Shown here piece after piece: positions 1 through 13,100 of a DNA stretch of 64,000 nucleotides. Within the stretch, counting starts at the first letter, position 1. The number at the start of each line of letters is the position of its first letter. Source of the stretch: Atherix ibis (lineage: Eukaryota; Arthropoda; Insecta; Diptera; Athericidae); NCBI GenBank assembly GCA_958298945.1, contig OY282608.1, positions 62,224,951-62,288,950 on the forward strand, read 5' to 3'. The notes beneath the pieces were generated by a model. The model was not told where the DNA came from and made no database searches. It saw only the letters and a program-made list of their open reading frames with translations. Both the position numbers and the translations under genes were made by a program.

Positions 1-2070
1 GCCAACAAACCAACAAACCAACAAGCCAACAAACCAACAAACCAACAAACCAACAAGCCAACAAACCAACAAACCAACAAACCAACAAGCCAACAAACCA
101 ACAAAGCAATAAACCAACATGCCAACAAACTAAGTAACCAACAAGCCAACAAACCAACAAACCAACAAACCAACATGCCAACAAACCAACAAACTAAGTA
201 ACCAACAAGCTAACAAACCAACAAACCAACAAACCAACAAGCAAACAAGCCAACAAACCAACAAACCAACAAACCAACAAGCCAACAAACCAACAAGCCA
301 ACAAACCAACAAACCAACAAGCCAACAAGCCAACAAACCAACAAACCAACTAGCCAACAAACCAACAAACCAACAAACCAACAAACCAACAAGCCAACAA
401 GCCAACAAGCCAACAAACCAACAAACCAACAAGCCAACAAACCAACAAACCAACAAACCAACAAGCCAACAAGCCAACAAACCAACAAGCCAACAAGCCA
501 ACAAACCAACAAACCAACAAGCCAACAAGCCAACAAACCAACAAACCAACAAGCCAACAAACCAACAAACCAACAAACCAACAAGCCAACAAACCAACAA
601 ACCAACAAACCAACAAGCCAACAAACCAACAAAGCAATAAACCAACATGCCAACAAACTAAGTAACCAACAAGCCAACAAACCAACAAACCAACAAACCA
701 ACATGCCAACAAACCAACAAACTAAGTAACCAACAAGCTAACAAACCAACAAACCAACAAACCAACAAGCAAACAAGCCAACAAACCAACAAACCAACAA
801 ACCAACAAGCCAACAAACCAACAAGCCAACAAACCAACAAACCAACAAGCCAACAAGCCAACAAACCAACAAACCAACTAGCCAACAAACCAACAAACCA
901 ACAAACCAACAAACCAACAAGCCAACAAGCCAACAAGCCAACAAACCAACAAACCAACAAGCCAACAAACCAACAAACCAACAAACCAACAAGCCAACAA
1001 GCCAACAAACCAACAAACCAACAAGCCAACAAACCAACAAAGCAACAAACCAACATGCCAACAAACTAAGTAACCAACAAGCCAACAAACCAACAAACCA
1101 ACAAACCAACATGCCAACAAACCAACAAACTAAGTAACCAACAAGCTAACAAACCAACAAACCAACAAGCCAACAAGCCAACAAACCAACAAACCAACAA
1201 GCAAACAAACCAACAAACCAACAAGCCAACAAGCCAACAAACCAACAAACAAACAAGCCAACAAACCAACAAAACAACAAACCAACATGCCAACAAACTA
1301 AGTAACCAACCAGCCAACAAACCAACAAACCAACAAGCCAACAAGCCAACAAACCAACAAACCAACAAACCAACAAGCCAACAAACCAACAAGCCAACAA
1401 ACCAACAAACCAACAAACCAACAAACCAACAAACCAACAAGCCAACAAACCAACAAACCAACAAGCCAACAAACCAACAAACCAACAAACCAACAAACCA
1501 ACAAACCAACAAGCCAACAAGCCAACAAACCAACAAACCAACAAGCCAACAAACCAACAAACCAACAAACCAACAAGCCAACAAACCAACAAACCAACAA
1601 ACCAACAAGCCAACAAACCAACAAAGCAATAAACCAACATGCCAACAAACTAAGTAACCAACAAGCCAACAAACCAACAAACCAACAAACCAACATGCCA
1701 ACAAACCAACAAACTAAGTAACCAACAAGCTAACAAACCAACAAACCAACAAACCAACAAGCAAACAAGCCAACAAACCAACAAACCAACAAACCAACAA
1801 GCCAACAAACCAACAAGCCAACAAACCAACAAACCAACAAGCCAACAAGCCAACAAACCAACAAACCAACTAGCCAACAAACCAACAAACCAACAAACCA
1901 ACAAACCAACAAGCCAACAAACCAACAAGCCAACAAGCCAACATACCAACAAACCAACAAACCAACAAACCAACAAGCCAACAAACCAACAAACCAACAA
2001 GCCAACAAACCAACAAACCAACAAACCAACAAACCAACAATCCAACAACCCAACAAACCAACAAACCAAC
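1..2070 (+). repeat. Family A higher-order repeat block
   Basis: A variant cluster recurs: GCAATAAACC, then CATGCC, then two CTAAGTAACC units 64 bases (8 octamers) apart, then AAGCTAAC. GCAAT anchors lie at 106, 634 and 1,626, with a GCAAC version at 1,042, so successive spacings are 528, 408 and 584 bases, all multiples of 8. The CTAAGTAACC pairs are at 130/194, 658/722, 1,066/1,130 and 1,650/1,714. A CTAGCC variant follows the first member of the pair by exactly 220 bases in three copies (350, 878, 1,870); the 1,066 copy diverges before that point. Confidence 0.85.
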
Positions 2071-4900
2071 AAACCAACAAACTAAGTAACCAACAAGCCA
2101 ACAAACCAACAAACCAACAAGCCAACAAAACAACAAACAAATAAACCAACAAACCAACAAACCAACAAACCAACAAGCCAACAAGCCAACAAACCAATAA
2201 GCCAACAAGCCAACAAACCAACAAACCAAGTAACCAGAAAGCCAACAAACTAACAAACCAACAAGCCAACAAACCAACAAGCCAACAAGCCAACAAACCA
2301 ACAAATCAACAAACCAACAAAGCAAAAAACCAACAAACCAACAAACTAACAAACCAACAAGCCAACAAACCAAGAAACCAACGAGCCAACAAACCAACAA
2401 ACCAACAAACCAACAAACCAACAAACCAACAAACCAACAAACCAAAAAACCAACAAACCAACAAGCCAACAAGCCAACAAACCAACAAACTAACAAACCA
2501 ACAAACGAAGCAACCAAAAAACCAACAAGCTAACAAGCCAACAAACTAACAAACCAACAAGCCAACAAGCCAACAAACCAACAAACCAACAAAGCAACAA
2601 GCCAACAAGCCAACAAACCAACAAACCAACAAGCCAACAAACCAAGTAACCAAAAAGCCAACAAACTAACAAACCAACAAGCTAACAAACCAACAAACCA
2701 ACAAGCCAACAAGCCAACAAACCAACAAACCAACAAGCCAACAAACCAACAAACAAATAAACCAACAAACCAACAAACCAACAAACCAACAAGCCAACAA
2801 ACCAACAAACCAACAAGCCAACAAACCAACAAACCAACAAACCAACAAGCCAACAAGCCAACAAACCAACAAACAAACAAGCCAACAAACCAACAAAGCA
2901 ACAAACCAACATGCCAACAAACTAAGTAACCAACCAGCCAACAAACCAACAAACCAACAAGCCAACAAGCCAACAAACCAACAAACCAACAAACCAAAAA
3001 GCCAACTAACCAACAAGCCAACAGACCAACAAACCAACAAGCCAACAAGCAAACATACCAACAAACCAACAAACCAACAAACCAACAAGCCAACAAACCA
3101 ACAAACCAACAAGCCAACAAACCAACAAACCAACAAACCAACAAACCAACAAGCCAATAAGCCAACAAACCAACAAACCAACAAACCAACAAACTAAGTA
3201 ACCAACAAGCCAACAAACCAACAAACCAACAAACCAACAAGCCAACAAACCAACAAACCAACAAGCCAACAAACCAACAAACCAACAAACCAACAAACCA
3301 ACAAACCAACAAGCCAACAAGCCAACAAACCAACAAACCACGAAACCAACAAACTAAGTAACCAACAAGCCAACAAATCAACAAACCAACAAGCCAACAA
3401 GCCAACAAACCAACAAACCAACAAGCCAACAAACCAACAAACCAACAAGCCAACAAACCAACAAACCAACAAACCAACAAACCAACAAACCAACAAACCA
3501 ACAAACCAACAAACCAACAAGCCAACAAACCAACAAACCAACAAACCAACAAGCCAACAAACCAACAAGCCAACAAACCAACAAACCAACAAACCAACAA
3601 ACCAACAAACCAACAAACCAACAAGCCAACAAACCAACAAACCAACAAGCCAACAAACCAACAAACCAACAAACCAACAAACCAACAAACCAACAAGCCA
3701 ACAAGCCAACAAACCAACAAACCAACAAGCCAACAAACCAACAAACCAACAAACCAACAAGCCAACAAACCAACAAACCAACAAACCAACAAGCCAACAA
3801 ACCAACAAAGCAACAAACCAACATGCCAACAAACTAAGTAACCAACCAGCCAACAAACCAACAAACCAACAAGCCAACAAGCCAACAAACCAACAAACCA
3901 ACAAACCAACAAGCCAACTAACCAACAAGCCAACAGACCAACAAACCAACAAGCCAACAAGCAAACATACCAACAAACCAACAAACCAACAAACCAACAA
4001 GCCAACAAACCAACAAACCAACAAGCCAACAAACCAACAAACCAACAAACCAACAAACCAACAAGCCAATAAGCCAACAAACCAACAAACCAACAAACCA
4101 ACAAACTAAGTAACCAACAAGCCAACAAACCAACAAACCAACAAGCCAACAAACCAACAAACAAATAAACCAACAAACCAACAAACCAACAAACAAACAA
4201 ACCAACAAGCCAACAAGCCAACAAACCAATAAGGCAACAAGCCAACAAACCAACAAACCAAGTAACCAACAAGCCAACAAACCAACAAACCAACAAGCCA
4301 ACAAGCAAACATACCAACAAACCAACAAACCAACAAACCAACAAGCCAACAAACCAACAAACCAACAAGCCAACAAACCAACAAACCAACAAACCAACAA
4401 ACCAACAAGCCAACAAGCCAACAAGCCAACAAACCAACAAACCAACAAACCAACAAACTAAGTAACCAACAAGCCAACAAACCAACAAACCAACAAGCCA
4501 ACAAACCAACAAACAAATAAACCAACAAACCAACAAACCAACAAACAAACAAACCAACAAGCCAACAAGCCAACAAACCAATAAGGCAACAAGCCAACAA
4601 ACCAACAAACCAAGTAACCAAAAAGCCAACAAACTAACAAACCAACAAACCAACAAAGCAACAAACCAACAAACCAACAAACCAAAAAACCAACAAACCA
4701 ACAAACCAACAAGCCAACAAACCAACAAACTAAAAAAACCAACAAATGAACTAACCAACAAACCAACAAGCCAACAAGCCAACAAACTAACAAACCAACA
4801 AGCCAACAAGCCAACAAACCAACAAACCAACAAGCCAACAAACCAACAAAAAACAAACCAACAAACCAACAAGCCAACAAGCCAACAAACCAACAAACCA
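2071..4900 (+). repeat. Mixed block of family A/B modules
   Basis: Octamer array carrying variants shared with family B: CCAACGAGCC at about 2,380, CTAAGTAACCAACCAGCC at 2,922 and 3,834 (912 bases apart), and a CCACGAAACC marker at about 3,341 that returns at 4,901. A module starting CTAAGTAACC and reaching AAGGCAA 127 bases later occurs at 4,106 and again at 4,458 (352 bases, 44 units). The same module recurs at 6,794, 7,866, 16,178 and, one unit shorter, 15,114. A +1 slip at 4,730 (CTAAAAAAA) is undone by a 15-base double unit at 4,843. No gene is visible. Confidence 0.8.
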
Positions 4901-6569
4901 CGAAACCAACAAACTAAGTAACCAACAAGCCAACAGATCAACAAACCAACAAGCCAACAAGCCAACAAACCAACAAACCAACAAGCCAACAAACCAACAA
5001 ACCAACAAGCCAACAAACCAACAAACCAACAAACCAAAAAACCAACAAACCAACAAACCAACAAACCAACAAACCATCAAACCAACAAGTCAACAAACCA
5101 ACAAACCAACAAACCAACAAGCCAACAAACCAACAAGCCAACAAACCAACAAACCAACAAACCAACACACCAACAAACCAACAAGCCAACAAACCAACAA
5201 ACCAACAAGCCAACAAACCAACAAACCAACAAACCAACAAACCAACAAGCCAACAAGCCAACAAACCAACAAACCAACAAGCCAACAAACCAACAAACCA
5301 ACAAACCAACAAGCCAACAAGCCAACAAACCAACAAACCAACAAACCAACAAGCCATCAAACCAACAAACAAATAAACCAACAAACCAACAAACCAACAA
5401 ACCAACAAACCAACAAGCCAACAAGCCAACAAACCAACAAACCAACAAGCCAACAAACCAACAAACCAACAAACCAACAAGCCAACAAGCCAACAAACCA
5501 ACAAGCCAACAAACCAACAAAGCAATAAACCAACATGCCAACAAACTAAGTAACCAACAAGCCAACAAACCAACAAACCAACAAACCAACATGCCAAAAA
5601 ACCAACAAACTAAGTAACCAACAAGCTAACAAACCAACAAACCAACAAGCAAACAAGCCAACAAACCAACAAACCAACAAACCAACAAGCCAACAAACCA
5701 ACAAGCCAACAAACCAACAAACCAACAAGCCAACAAGCCAACATACCAACAAACCAACAAACCAACAAACCAACAAGCCAACAAATCAACAAACCAACAA
5801 GCCAACAAACCAACAAACCAACAAACCAACAAACCAACAAGCCAACAAGCCAACAAACCAACAAACCAACAAACTAAGCAACCAACAAGCCAACAAACCA
5901 ACAAATTAACAAGCCAACAAACCAACAAACAAATAAACCAACAAACCAACAAACGAACAAACCAACAAGCCAACAAGCCAACAAACCAATAAGCCAACAA
6001 GCCAACAAACCAACAAACCAAGTAACCAAAAAGCCAACAAACTAACCAACCAACAAGCCAACAAACCAACAAGCCAACAAACCAACAAACCAACAAATCA
6101 ACAAACCAACAAAGCAAAAAACCAACAAACCAACAAACCAACAAACCAACAAGCCAACAAACCAACAAACCAACGAGCCAACAAACCAACAAACCAACAA
6201 ACCAACAAACCAACAAACCAACAAACCAACAAACCAACAAACCAACAAACCAACAAACCAACAAACCAAAAAACCAACAAACCAACAAGCCAACAAGCCA
6301 ACAAACCAACAAACTAACAAACCAACAAACGAACCAACCAACAAACCAACAAGCTAACAAGCCAACAAACTAACAAGCCAACAAGCCAACAAACCAACAA
6401 ACCAACAAACCAACAAGCCAACAAGCCATAAAACCAACAAACCAACAAACCAAGTAACCAACAAACCAACAAATCATCAAACGAACAAAGCAACAAACCA
6501 ACAAGCCAACAAACCAACAAGCCAACAAACCAACAAACCAACAAACCAACATGCCAACAAACCAACAAA
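4901..6569 (+). repeat. Family B block, copy 1
   Basis: Diagnostic markers in order: CCACGAAACC (4,901), CATCAAACC (5,355), GCAATAAACC (5,522), paired CTAAGTAACC (5,546/5,610), CTAAGCAACC (5,874), AACGAGCC (6,174) and CATCAAACGAAC (6,475). It closes just before a CTAAGTAACCC variant at 6,570. The 5,355 to 5,522 interval is 167 bases in every B copy that has both markers, and the 5,522 to 5,874 interval (352 bases) is kept in copies 2, 3 and 5. Confidence 0.85.
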
Positions 6570-8307
6570 CTAAGTAACCCACAAGCCAACAAACCAACAA
6601 ACCAACAAACCAACATGCCAACAAACCAACAAACCAACAAGCCAACAAGCAAACATACCAACAAACCAACAAACCAACAAACCAACAAGCCAACAAACCA
6701 ACAAACCAACAAGCCAACAAACCAACAAACAAACAAACCAACAAACCAACAAGCCAACAAGCCAACAAACCAACAAACCAACAAACCAACAAACTAAGTA
6801 ACCAACAAGCCAACAAACCAACAAACCAACAAGCCAACAAACCAACAAACAAATAAACCAACAAACCAACAAACCAACAAACAAACAAACCAACAAGCCA
6901 ACAAGCCAACAAACCAATAAGGCAAAAAACCAACAAACCAACAAACCAACAAACCAACAAGCCAACAAACCAACAAACCAACGAGCCAACAAACCAACAA
7001 ACCAACAAACCAACAAACCAACAAACCAACAAACCAACAAACCAAAAAACCAACAAACCAACAAGCCAACAAGCCAACAAACCAACAAACTAACAAACCA
7101 ACAAACGAACCAACCAACAAACCAACAAGCTAACAAGCCAACAAACTAACAAACCAACAAGCCAACAAGCCAACAAACCAACAAACCAACAAAACAACAA
7201 ACCAACAAGCCAACAAACCAACAAACCAACAAGCCAACAAACCAAGTAACCAAAAAGCCAACAAACTAACAAACCAACAAGCTAACAAACCAACAAGCCA
7301 ACAAGCCAACAAACCAACAAACCAACAAGCCAACAAACCAACAAACAAATAAACCAACAAACCAACAAACCAACAAACCAACAAGCCAACAAGCCAACAA
7401 ACCAACAAACCAACAAGCCAACAAACCAACAAACCAACAAACCAACAAGCCAACAAGCCAACAAACCAACAAACCAACAAGCCAACAAACCAACAAAGCA
7501 ACAAACCAACATGCCAACAAACTAAGTAACCAACAAGCCAACAAACCTACAAACAAACAAACCAACAAACCAACATGCCAACAAACCAACAAACTAAGTA
7601 ACCAACCAGCCAACAAACCAACAAACCAACAAGCCAACAAGCCAACAAACCAACAAACCAACAAACCAACAAGCCAGCTAACCAACAAGCCAACAAACCA
7701 ACAAACCATCAAGCCAACAAGCAAACATACCAACAAACCAACAAACCAACAAACCAACAAGCCAACAAACCAACAAACCAACAAGCCAACAAACCAACAA
7801 ACCAACAAACCAACAAACCAACAAGCCAACAAGCCAACAAACCAACAAACCAACAAACCAACAAACTAAGTAACCAACAAGCCAACAAACCAACAAACCA
7901 ACAAGCCAACAAACCAACAAACAAATAAACCAACAAACCAACAAACCAACAAACAAACAAACCAACAAGCCAACAAGCCAACAAACCAATAAGGCAACAA
8001 GCCAACAAACCAACAAACCAAGTAACCAAAAAGCCAACAAACTAACAAACCAACAAACCAACAAAGCAACAAACCAACAAACCAACAAACCAAAAAACCA
8101 ACAAACCAACAAGCCAACAAGCCAACAAACCAACAAACTAACAAACCAACAAATGAACTAACCAACAAACCAACAAGCCAACAAGCCAACAAACTAACAA
8201 ACCAACAAGCCAACAAGCCAACAAACCAACAAACCAACAAGCCAACAAACCAACAAAAAACAAACCAATAAACCAACAATCCAACAAGCCAACAAACCAA
8301 CAGACCA
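6570..8307 (+). repeat. Inter-B block, first copy
   Basis: Starts with CTAAGTAACCC and carries the CTAAGTAACC-to-AAGGCAA module twice (6,794 and 7,866) plus AACGAGCC at 6,982. Its twin is 14,898-16,619. Offsets to the twin fall 8,328, 8,320, 8,312 and then hold, so a few whole octamers differ. A 15-base double unit at 8,250 shifts the octamer register by -1 near the right edge; the same change is found at 16,562 in the twin. Confidence 0.8.
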
Positions 8308-10017
8308 CGAAACCAACAAACTAAGTAACCAACAAGCCAACAAATCAACAAACCAACAAGCCAACAAGCCAACAAACCAACAAACCAACAAGCCAACAAA
8401 CCAACAAACCAACAAGCCAACAAACCAACAAACCAACAAACCAAAAAACCAACAAACCAACAAACCAACAAACCAACAAACCAACAAACCAACAAGCCAA
8501 CAAACCAACAAACCAACAAACCAACAAGCCAACAAACCAACAAGCCAACAAACCAACAAACCAACAAACCAACAAACCAACAAACCAACAAGCCAACAAA
8601 CCAACAAACCAACAAGCCAACAAACCAACAAACCAACAAACCAACAAACCAACAAACCAACAAGCCAACAAGCCAACAAACCAACAAACCAACAAGCCAA
8701 CAAACCAACAAACCAACAAACCAACAAGCCAACAAGCCAACAAACCAACAAACCAACAAACCAACAAGCCATCAAACCAACAAACAAATAAACCAACAAA
8801 CCAACAAACCAACAAACCAACAAACCAACAAGCCAACAAGCCAACAAACCAACAAACCAACAAGCCAACAAACCAACAAACCAACAAACCAACAAGCCAA
8901 CAAGCCAACAAACCAACAAGCCAACAAACCAACAAAGCAATAAACCAACATGCCAACAAACTAAGTAACCAACAAGCCAACAAACCAACAAACCAACAAA
9001 CCAACATGCCAACAAACCAACAAACTAAGTAACCAACAAGCTAACAAACCAACAAACCAACAAGCAAACAAGCCAACAAACCAACAAACCAACAAACCAA
9101 CAAGCCAACAAACCAACAAGCCAACAAACCAACAAACCAACAAGCCAACAAGCCAACATACCAACAAACCAACAAACCAACAAACCAACAAGCCAACAAA
9201 TCAACAAACCAACAAGCCAACAAACCAACTAACCAACAAACCAACAAACCAACAAGCCAACAAGCCAACAAACCAACAAACCAACAAACTAAGCAACCAA
9301 CAAGCCAACAAACCAACAAAAATAACAAGCCAACAAACCAACAAACAAATAAACCAACAAACCAACAAACGAACAAACCGACAAGCCAACAAGCCAACAA
9401 ACCAATAAGCCAACAAGCCAACAAACCAACAAACCAAGTAACCAAAAAGCCAACAAACTAACTAAACAACAAGCCAACAAACCAACAAGCCAACAAACCA
9501 ACAAACCAACAAATCAACAAACCAACAAAGCAAAAAACCAACAAACCAACAAACCAACAAACCAACAAGCCAACAAACCAACAAACCAACGAGCCAACAA
9601 ACCAACAAACCAACAAACCAACAAACCAACAAACCAACAAACCAACAAACCAACAAACCAACAAACCAAAAAACCAACAAACCAACAAGCCAACAAGCCA
9701 ACAAACCAACAAACTAACAAACCAACAAACGAACCAACCAACAAACCAACAAGCTAACAAGCCAACAAACTAACAAACCAACAAGCCAACAAGCCAACAA
9801 ACCAACAAATCAACAAAGCAACAAGCCAACAAGCCAACAAATCGACAAACCAACAAGCCAACAAACCAAGTAACCAAAAAGTCAACAAACTAACAAACCA
9901 ACAAGCTAACAAACCAACAAACCAACAAGCCAACAAGCCAACAAACCAACAAACCAACAAACCAACAAGCCAACAAGCCAACAAACCAACAAACTAACAT
10001 GCCAACAAACCAACAAA
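8308..10017 (+). repeat. Family B block, copy 2
   Basis: Markers: CCACGAAACC 8,308, CATCAAACC 8,770, GCAATAAACC 8,937, CTAAGTAACC pair 8,961/9,025, CTAAGCAACC 9,289, AACGAGCC 9,590. It carries a 17-base double unit with AAAAATAAC at 9,313, a +1 register slip shared with copies 3 and 5 but not with copies 1 and 4. It lacks the CATCAAACGAAC tail and runs into a second, partial B copy at about 10,018. Confidence 0.8.
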
Positions 10018-11050
10018 CTAAGTAACCAACAAGCTAACAAACCAACAAACCAACAAGCAAACAAGCCAACAAACCAACAAACCAACAAACCAACAAGCCA
10101 ACAAACCAACAAGCCAACAAACCAACAAACCAACAAGCCAACAAGCCAACATACCAACAAACCAACAAACCAACAAACCAACAAGCCAACAAATCAATAA
10201 ACCAACAAGCCAACAAACCAACAAACCAACAAACCAACAAACCAACAAGCCAACAAGCCAACAAACCAACAAACTAAGCAACCAACAAGCCAACAAACCA
10301 ACAAATTAACAAGCCAACAAACCAACAAACAAATAAACCAACAAACCAACAAACGAACAAACCAACAAGCCAACAAGCCAACAAACCAATAAGCCAACAA
10401 GCCAACAAACCAACAAACCAAGTAACCAAAAAGCCAACAAACTAACTAACCAACAAGCCAACAAACCAACAAGCCAACAAACCAACAAACCAACAAATCA
10501 ACAAACCAACAAAGCAAAAAACCAACAAACCAACAAACCAACAAACCAACAAGCCAACAAACCAACAAACCAACGAGCCAACAAACCAACAAACCAACAA
10601 ACCAACAAACCAACAAACCAACAAACCAACAAACCAACAAACCAACAAACCAAAAAACCAACAAACCAACAAGCCAACAAGCCAACAAACCAACAAACTA
10701 ACAAACCAACAAACGAACCAACCAACAAACCAACAAGCTAACAAGCCAACAAACTAACAAACCAACAAGCCAACAAGCCAACAAACCAACAAACCAACAA
10801 AGCAACAAGTTAACAAGCCAACAAATCGACAAACCAACAAGCCAACAAACCAAGTAACCAAAAAGTCAACAAACTAACAAACCAACAAGTTAACAAACCA
10901 ACAAACCAACAAGCCAACAAGCCAACAAACCAACAAACCAACAAACCAACAAGCCAACAAGCCATAAAACCAACAAACCAACAAACCAAGTAACCAACAA
11001 ACCAACAAATCATCAAACGAACAAAGCAACAAACCAACAAGCCAACAAAC
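10018..11050 (+). repeat. Family B block, partial copy 2b
   Basis: Begins mid-block at the second member of the CTAAGTAACC pair, so the left part of the B block is missing. CTAAGCAACC is at 10,274, AACGAGCC at 10,574, CATAAAACC at about 10,963 and CATCAAACGAAC at about 11,011. Much of this stretch recurs 3,792 bases (474 octamers) downstream in copy 4, for example AACGAGCC at 14,366. Confidence 0.75.
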
Positions 11051-13100
11051 CAACAAGCCAACAAACCAAAAAACCAACAAACCAACAAACCAACAAACCA
11101 ACAAACCAACAAACCAACAAGCCAACAAACCAACAAACCAACAAACCAACAAGCCAACAAACCAACAAGCCAACAAACCAACAAACCAACAAACCAACAA
11201 ACCAACAAACCAACAAGCCAACAAACCAACAAACCAACAAGCCAACAAACCAACAAACCAACAAACCAACAAACCAACAAACCAACAAGCCAACAAGCCA
11301 ACAAACCAACAAACCAACAAGCCAACAAACCAACAAACCAACAAGCCAACAAACCAACAAACCAACAAACCAAAAAACCAACAAACCAACAAACCAACAA
11401 ACCAACAAACCAACAAAAAAACAAGCCAACAAACCAACAAACCAACAAACCAACAAGCCAACAAACCAACAAGCCAACAAACCAACAAACCAACAAACCA
11501 ACAAACCAACAAACCAACAAGCCAACAAACCAACAAACCAACAAGCCAACAAACCAACAAACCAACAAACCAACAAACCAACAAACCAACAAGCCAACAA
11601 GCCAACAAACCAACAAACCAACAAGCCAACAAACCAACAAACCAACAAACCAACAAGCCAACAAGCCAACAAACCAACAAACCAACAAACCAACAAGCCA
11701 TCAAACCAACAAACAAATAAACCAACAAACCAACAAACCAACAAACCAACAAACCAACAAGCCAACAAGCCAACAAACCAACAAACCAACAAGCCAACAA
11801 ACCAACAAACCAACAAACCAACAAGCCAACAAGCCAACAAACCAACAAGCCAACAAACCAACAAAGCAATAAACCAACATGCCAACAAACTAAGTAACCA
11901 ACAAGCCAACAAACCAACAAACCAACAAACCAACATGCCAACAAACCAACAAACTAAGTAACCAACAAGCTAACAAACCAACAAACCAACAAGCAAACAA
12001 GCCAACAAACCAACAAACCAACAAACCAACAAGCCAACAAACCAACAAGCCAACAAACCAACAAACCAACAAGCCAACAAGCCAACATACCAACAAACCA
12101 ACAAACCAACAAACCAACAAGCCAACAAATCAACAAACCAACAAGCCAACAAACCAACAAACCAACAAACCAACAAACCAACAAGCCAACAAGCCAACAA
12201 ACCAACAAACCAACAAACTAAGCAACCAACAAGCCAACAAACCAACAAAAATAACAAGCCAACAAACCAACAAACAAATAAACCAACAAACCAACAAACG
12301 AACAAACCAACAAGCCAACAAGCCAACAAACCAATAAGCCAACAAGCCAACAAACCAACAAACCAAGTAACCAAAAAGCCAACAAACTAACTAAACAACA
12401 AGCCAACAAACCAACAAGCCAACAAACCAACAAACCAACAAATCAACAAACCAACAAAGCAAAAAACCAACAAACCAACAAACCAACAAACCAACAAGCC
12501 AACAAACCAACAAACCAACGAGCCAACAAACCAACAAACCAACAAACCAACAAACCAACAAACCAACAAACCAACAAACCAACAAACCAACAAACCAACA
12601 AACCAAAAAACCAACAAACCAACAAGCCAACAAGCCAACAAACCAACAAACTAACAAACCAACAAACGAACCAACCAACAAACCAACAAGCTAACAAGCC
12701 AACAAACTAACAAACCAACAAGCCAACAAGCCAACAAACCAACAAATCAACAAAGCAACAAGCCAACAAGCCAACAAATCGACAAACCAACAAGCCAACA
12801 AACCAAGTAACCAAAAAGTCAACAAACTAACAAACCAACAAGCTAACAAACCAACAAACCAACAAGCCAACAAGCCAACAAACCAACAAACCAACAAACC
12901 AACAAGCCAACAAGCCAACAAACCAACAAACTAACAAACCAACAAATAAACTAACCAACAAACCAACAAGCCAACAAGCCAACAAACTAACAAACCAACA
13001 AGCCCACAAGCCAACAAACCAACAAACCAACAAGCCAACAAACCAACAAAAAACAAACCAACAAACCAACAAGCCAACAAGCCAACAAACCAACAAACCA
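11051..13100 (+). repeat. Family B block, copy 3
   Basis: Enters the B sequence inside the block, without the CCACGAAACC marker. CATCAAACC is at 11,699, GCAATAAACC 11,866, CTAAGTAACC pair 11,890/11,954, CTAAGCAACC 12,218 and AACGAGCC 12,519. Distances from GCAATAAACC to the neighbouring markers match copy 2 to the base (167 and 352). It carries the +1 AAAAATAAC slip at 12,242; a 15-base double unit at 13,043 brings the register back. Confidence 0.8.

Noticed and set aside
130..210. CTAAGTAACC clusters as promoters or -10 boxes
   Set aside because: They are variant octamers repeated with HOR spacing, have no TATA-like or paired element, and precede no gene.
1..2070. CRISPR array
   Set aside because: There are no unique spacers; what lies between any two similar motifs is again the same octamer.
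2530..5064. An 844-codon open frame on the - strand (others: 58,451-60,649 with 732 codons, 52,879-54,321 with 480, 18,486-19,859 with 457)
   Set aside because: The translation is the octamer read as a monotonous LLVCWFVG cycle; the same peptide appears in all three frames. Starts are mostly TTG, there is no ribosome-binding or promoter context, and no codon-position bias is possible. It resembles a multi-pass membrane protein only by composition.
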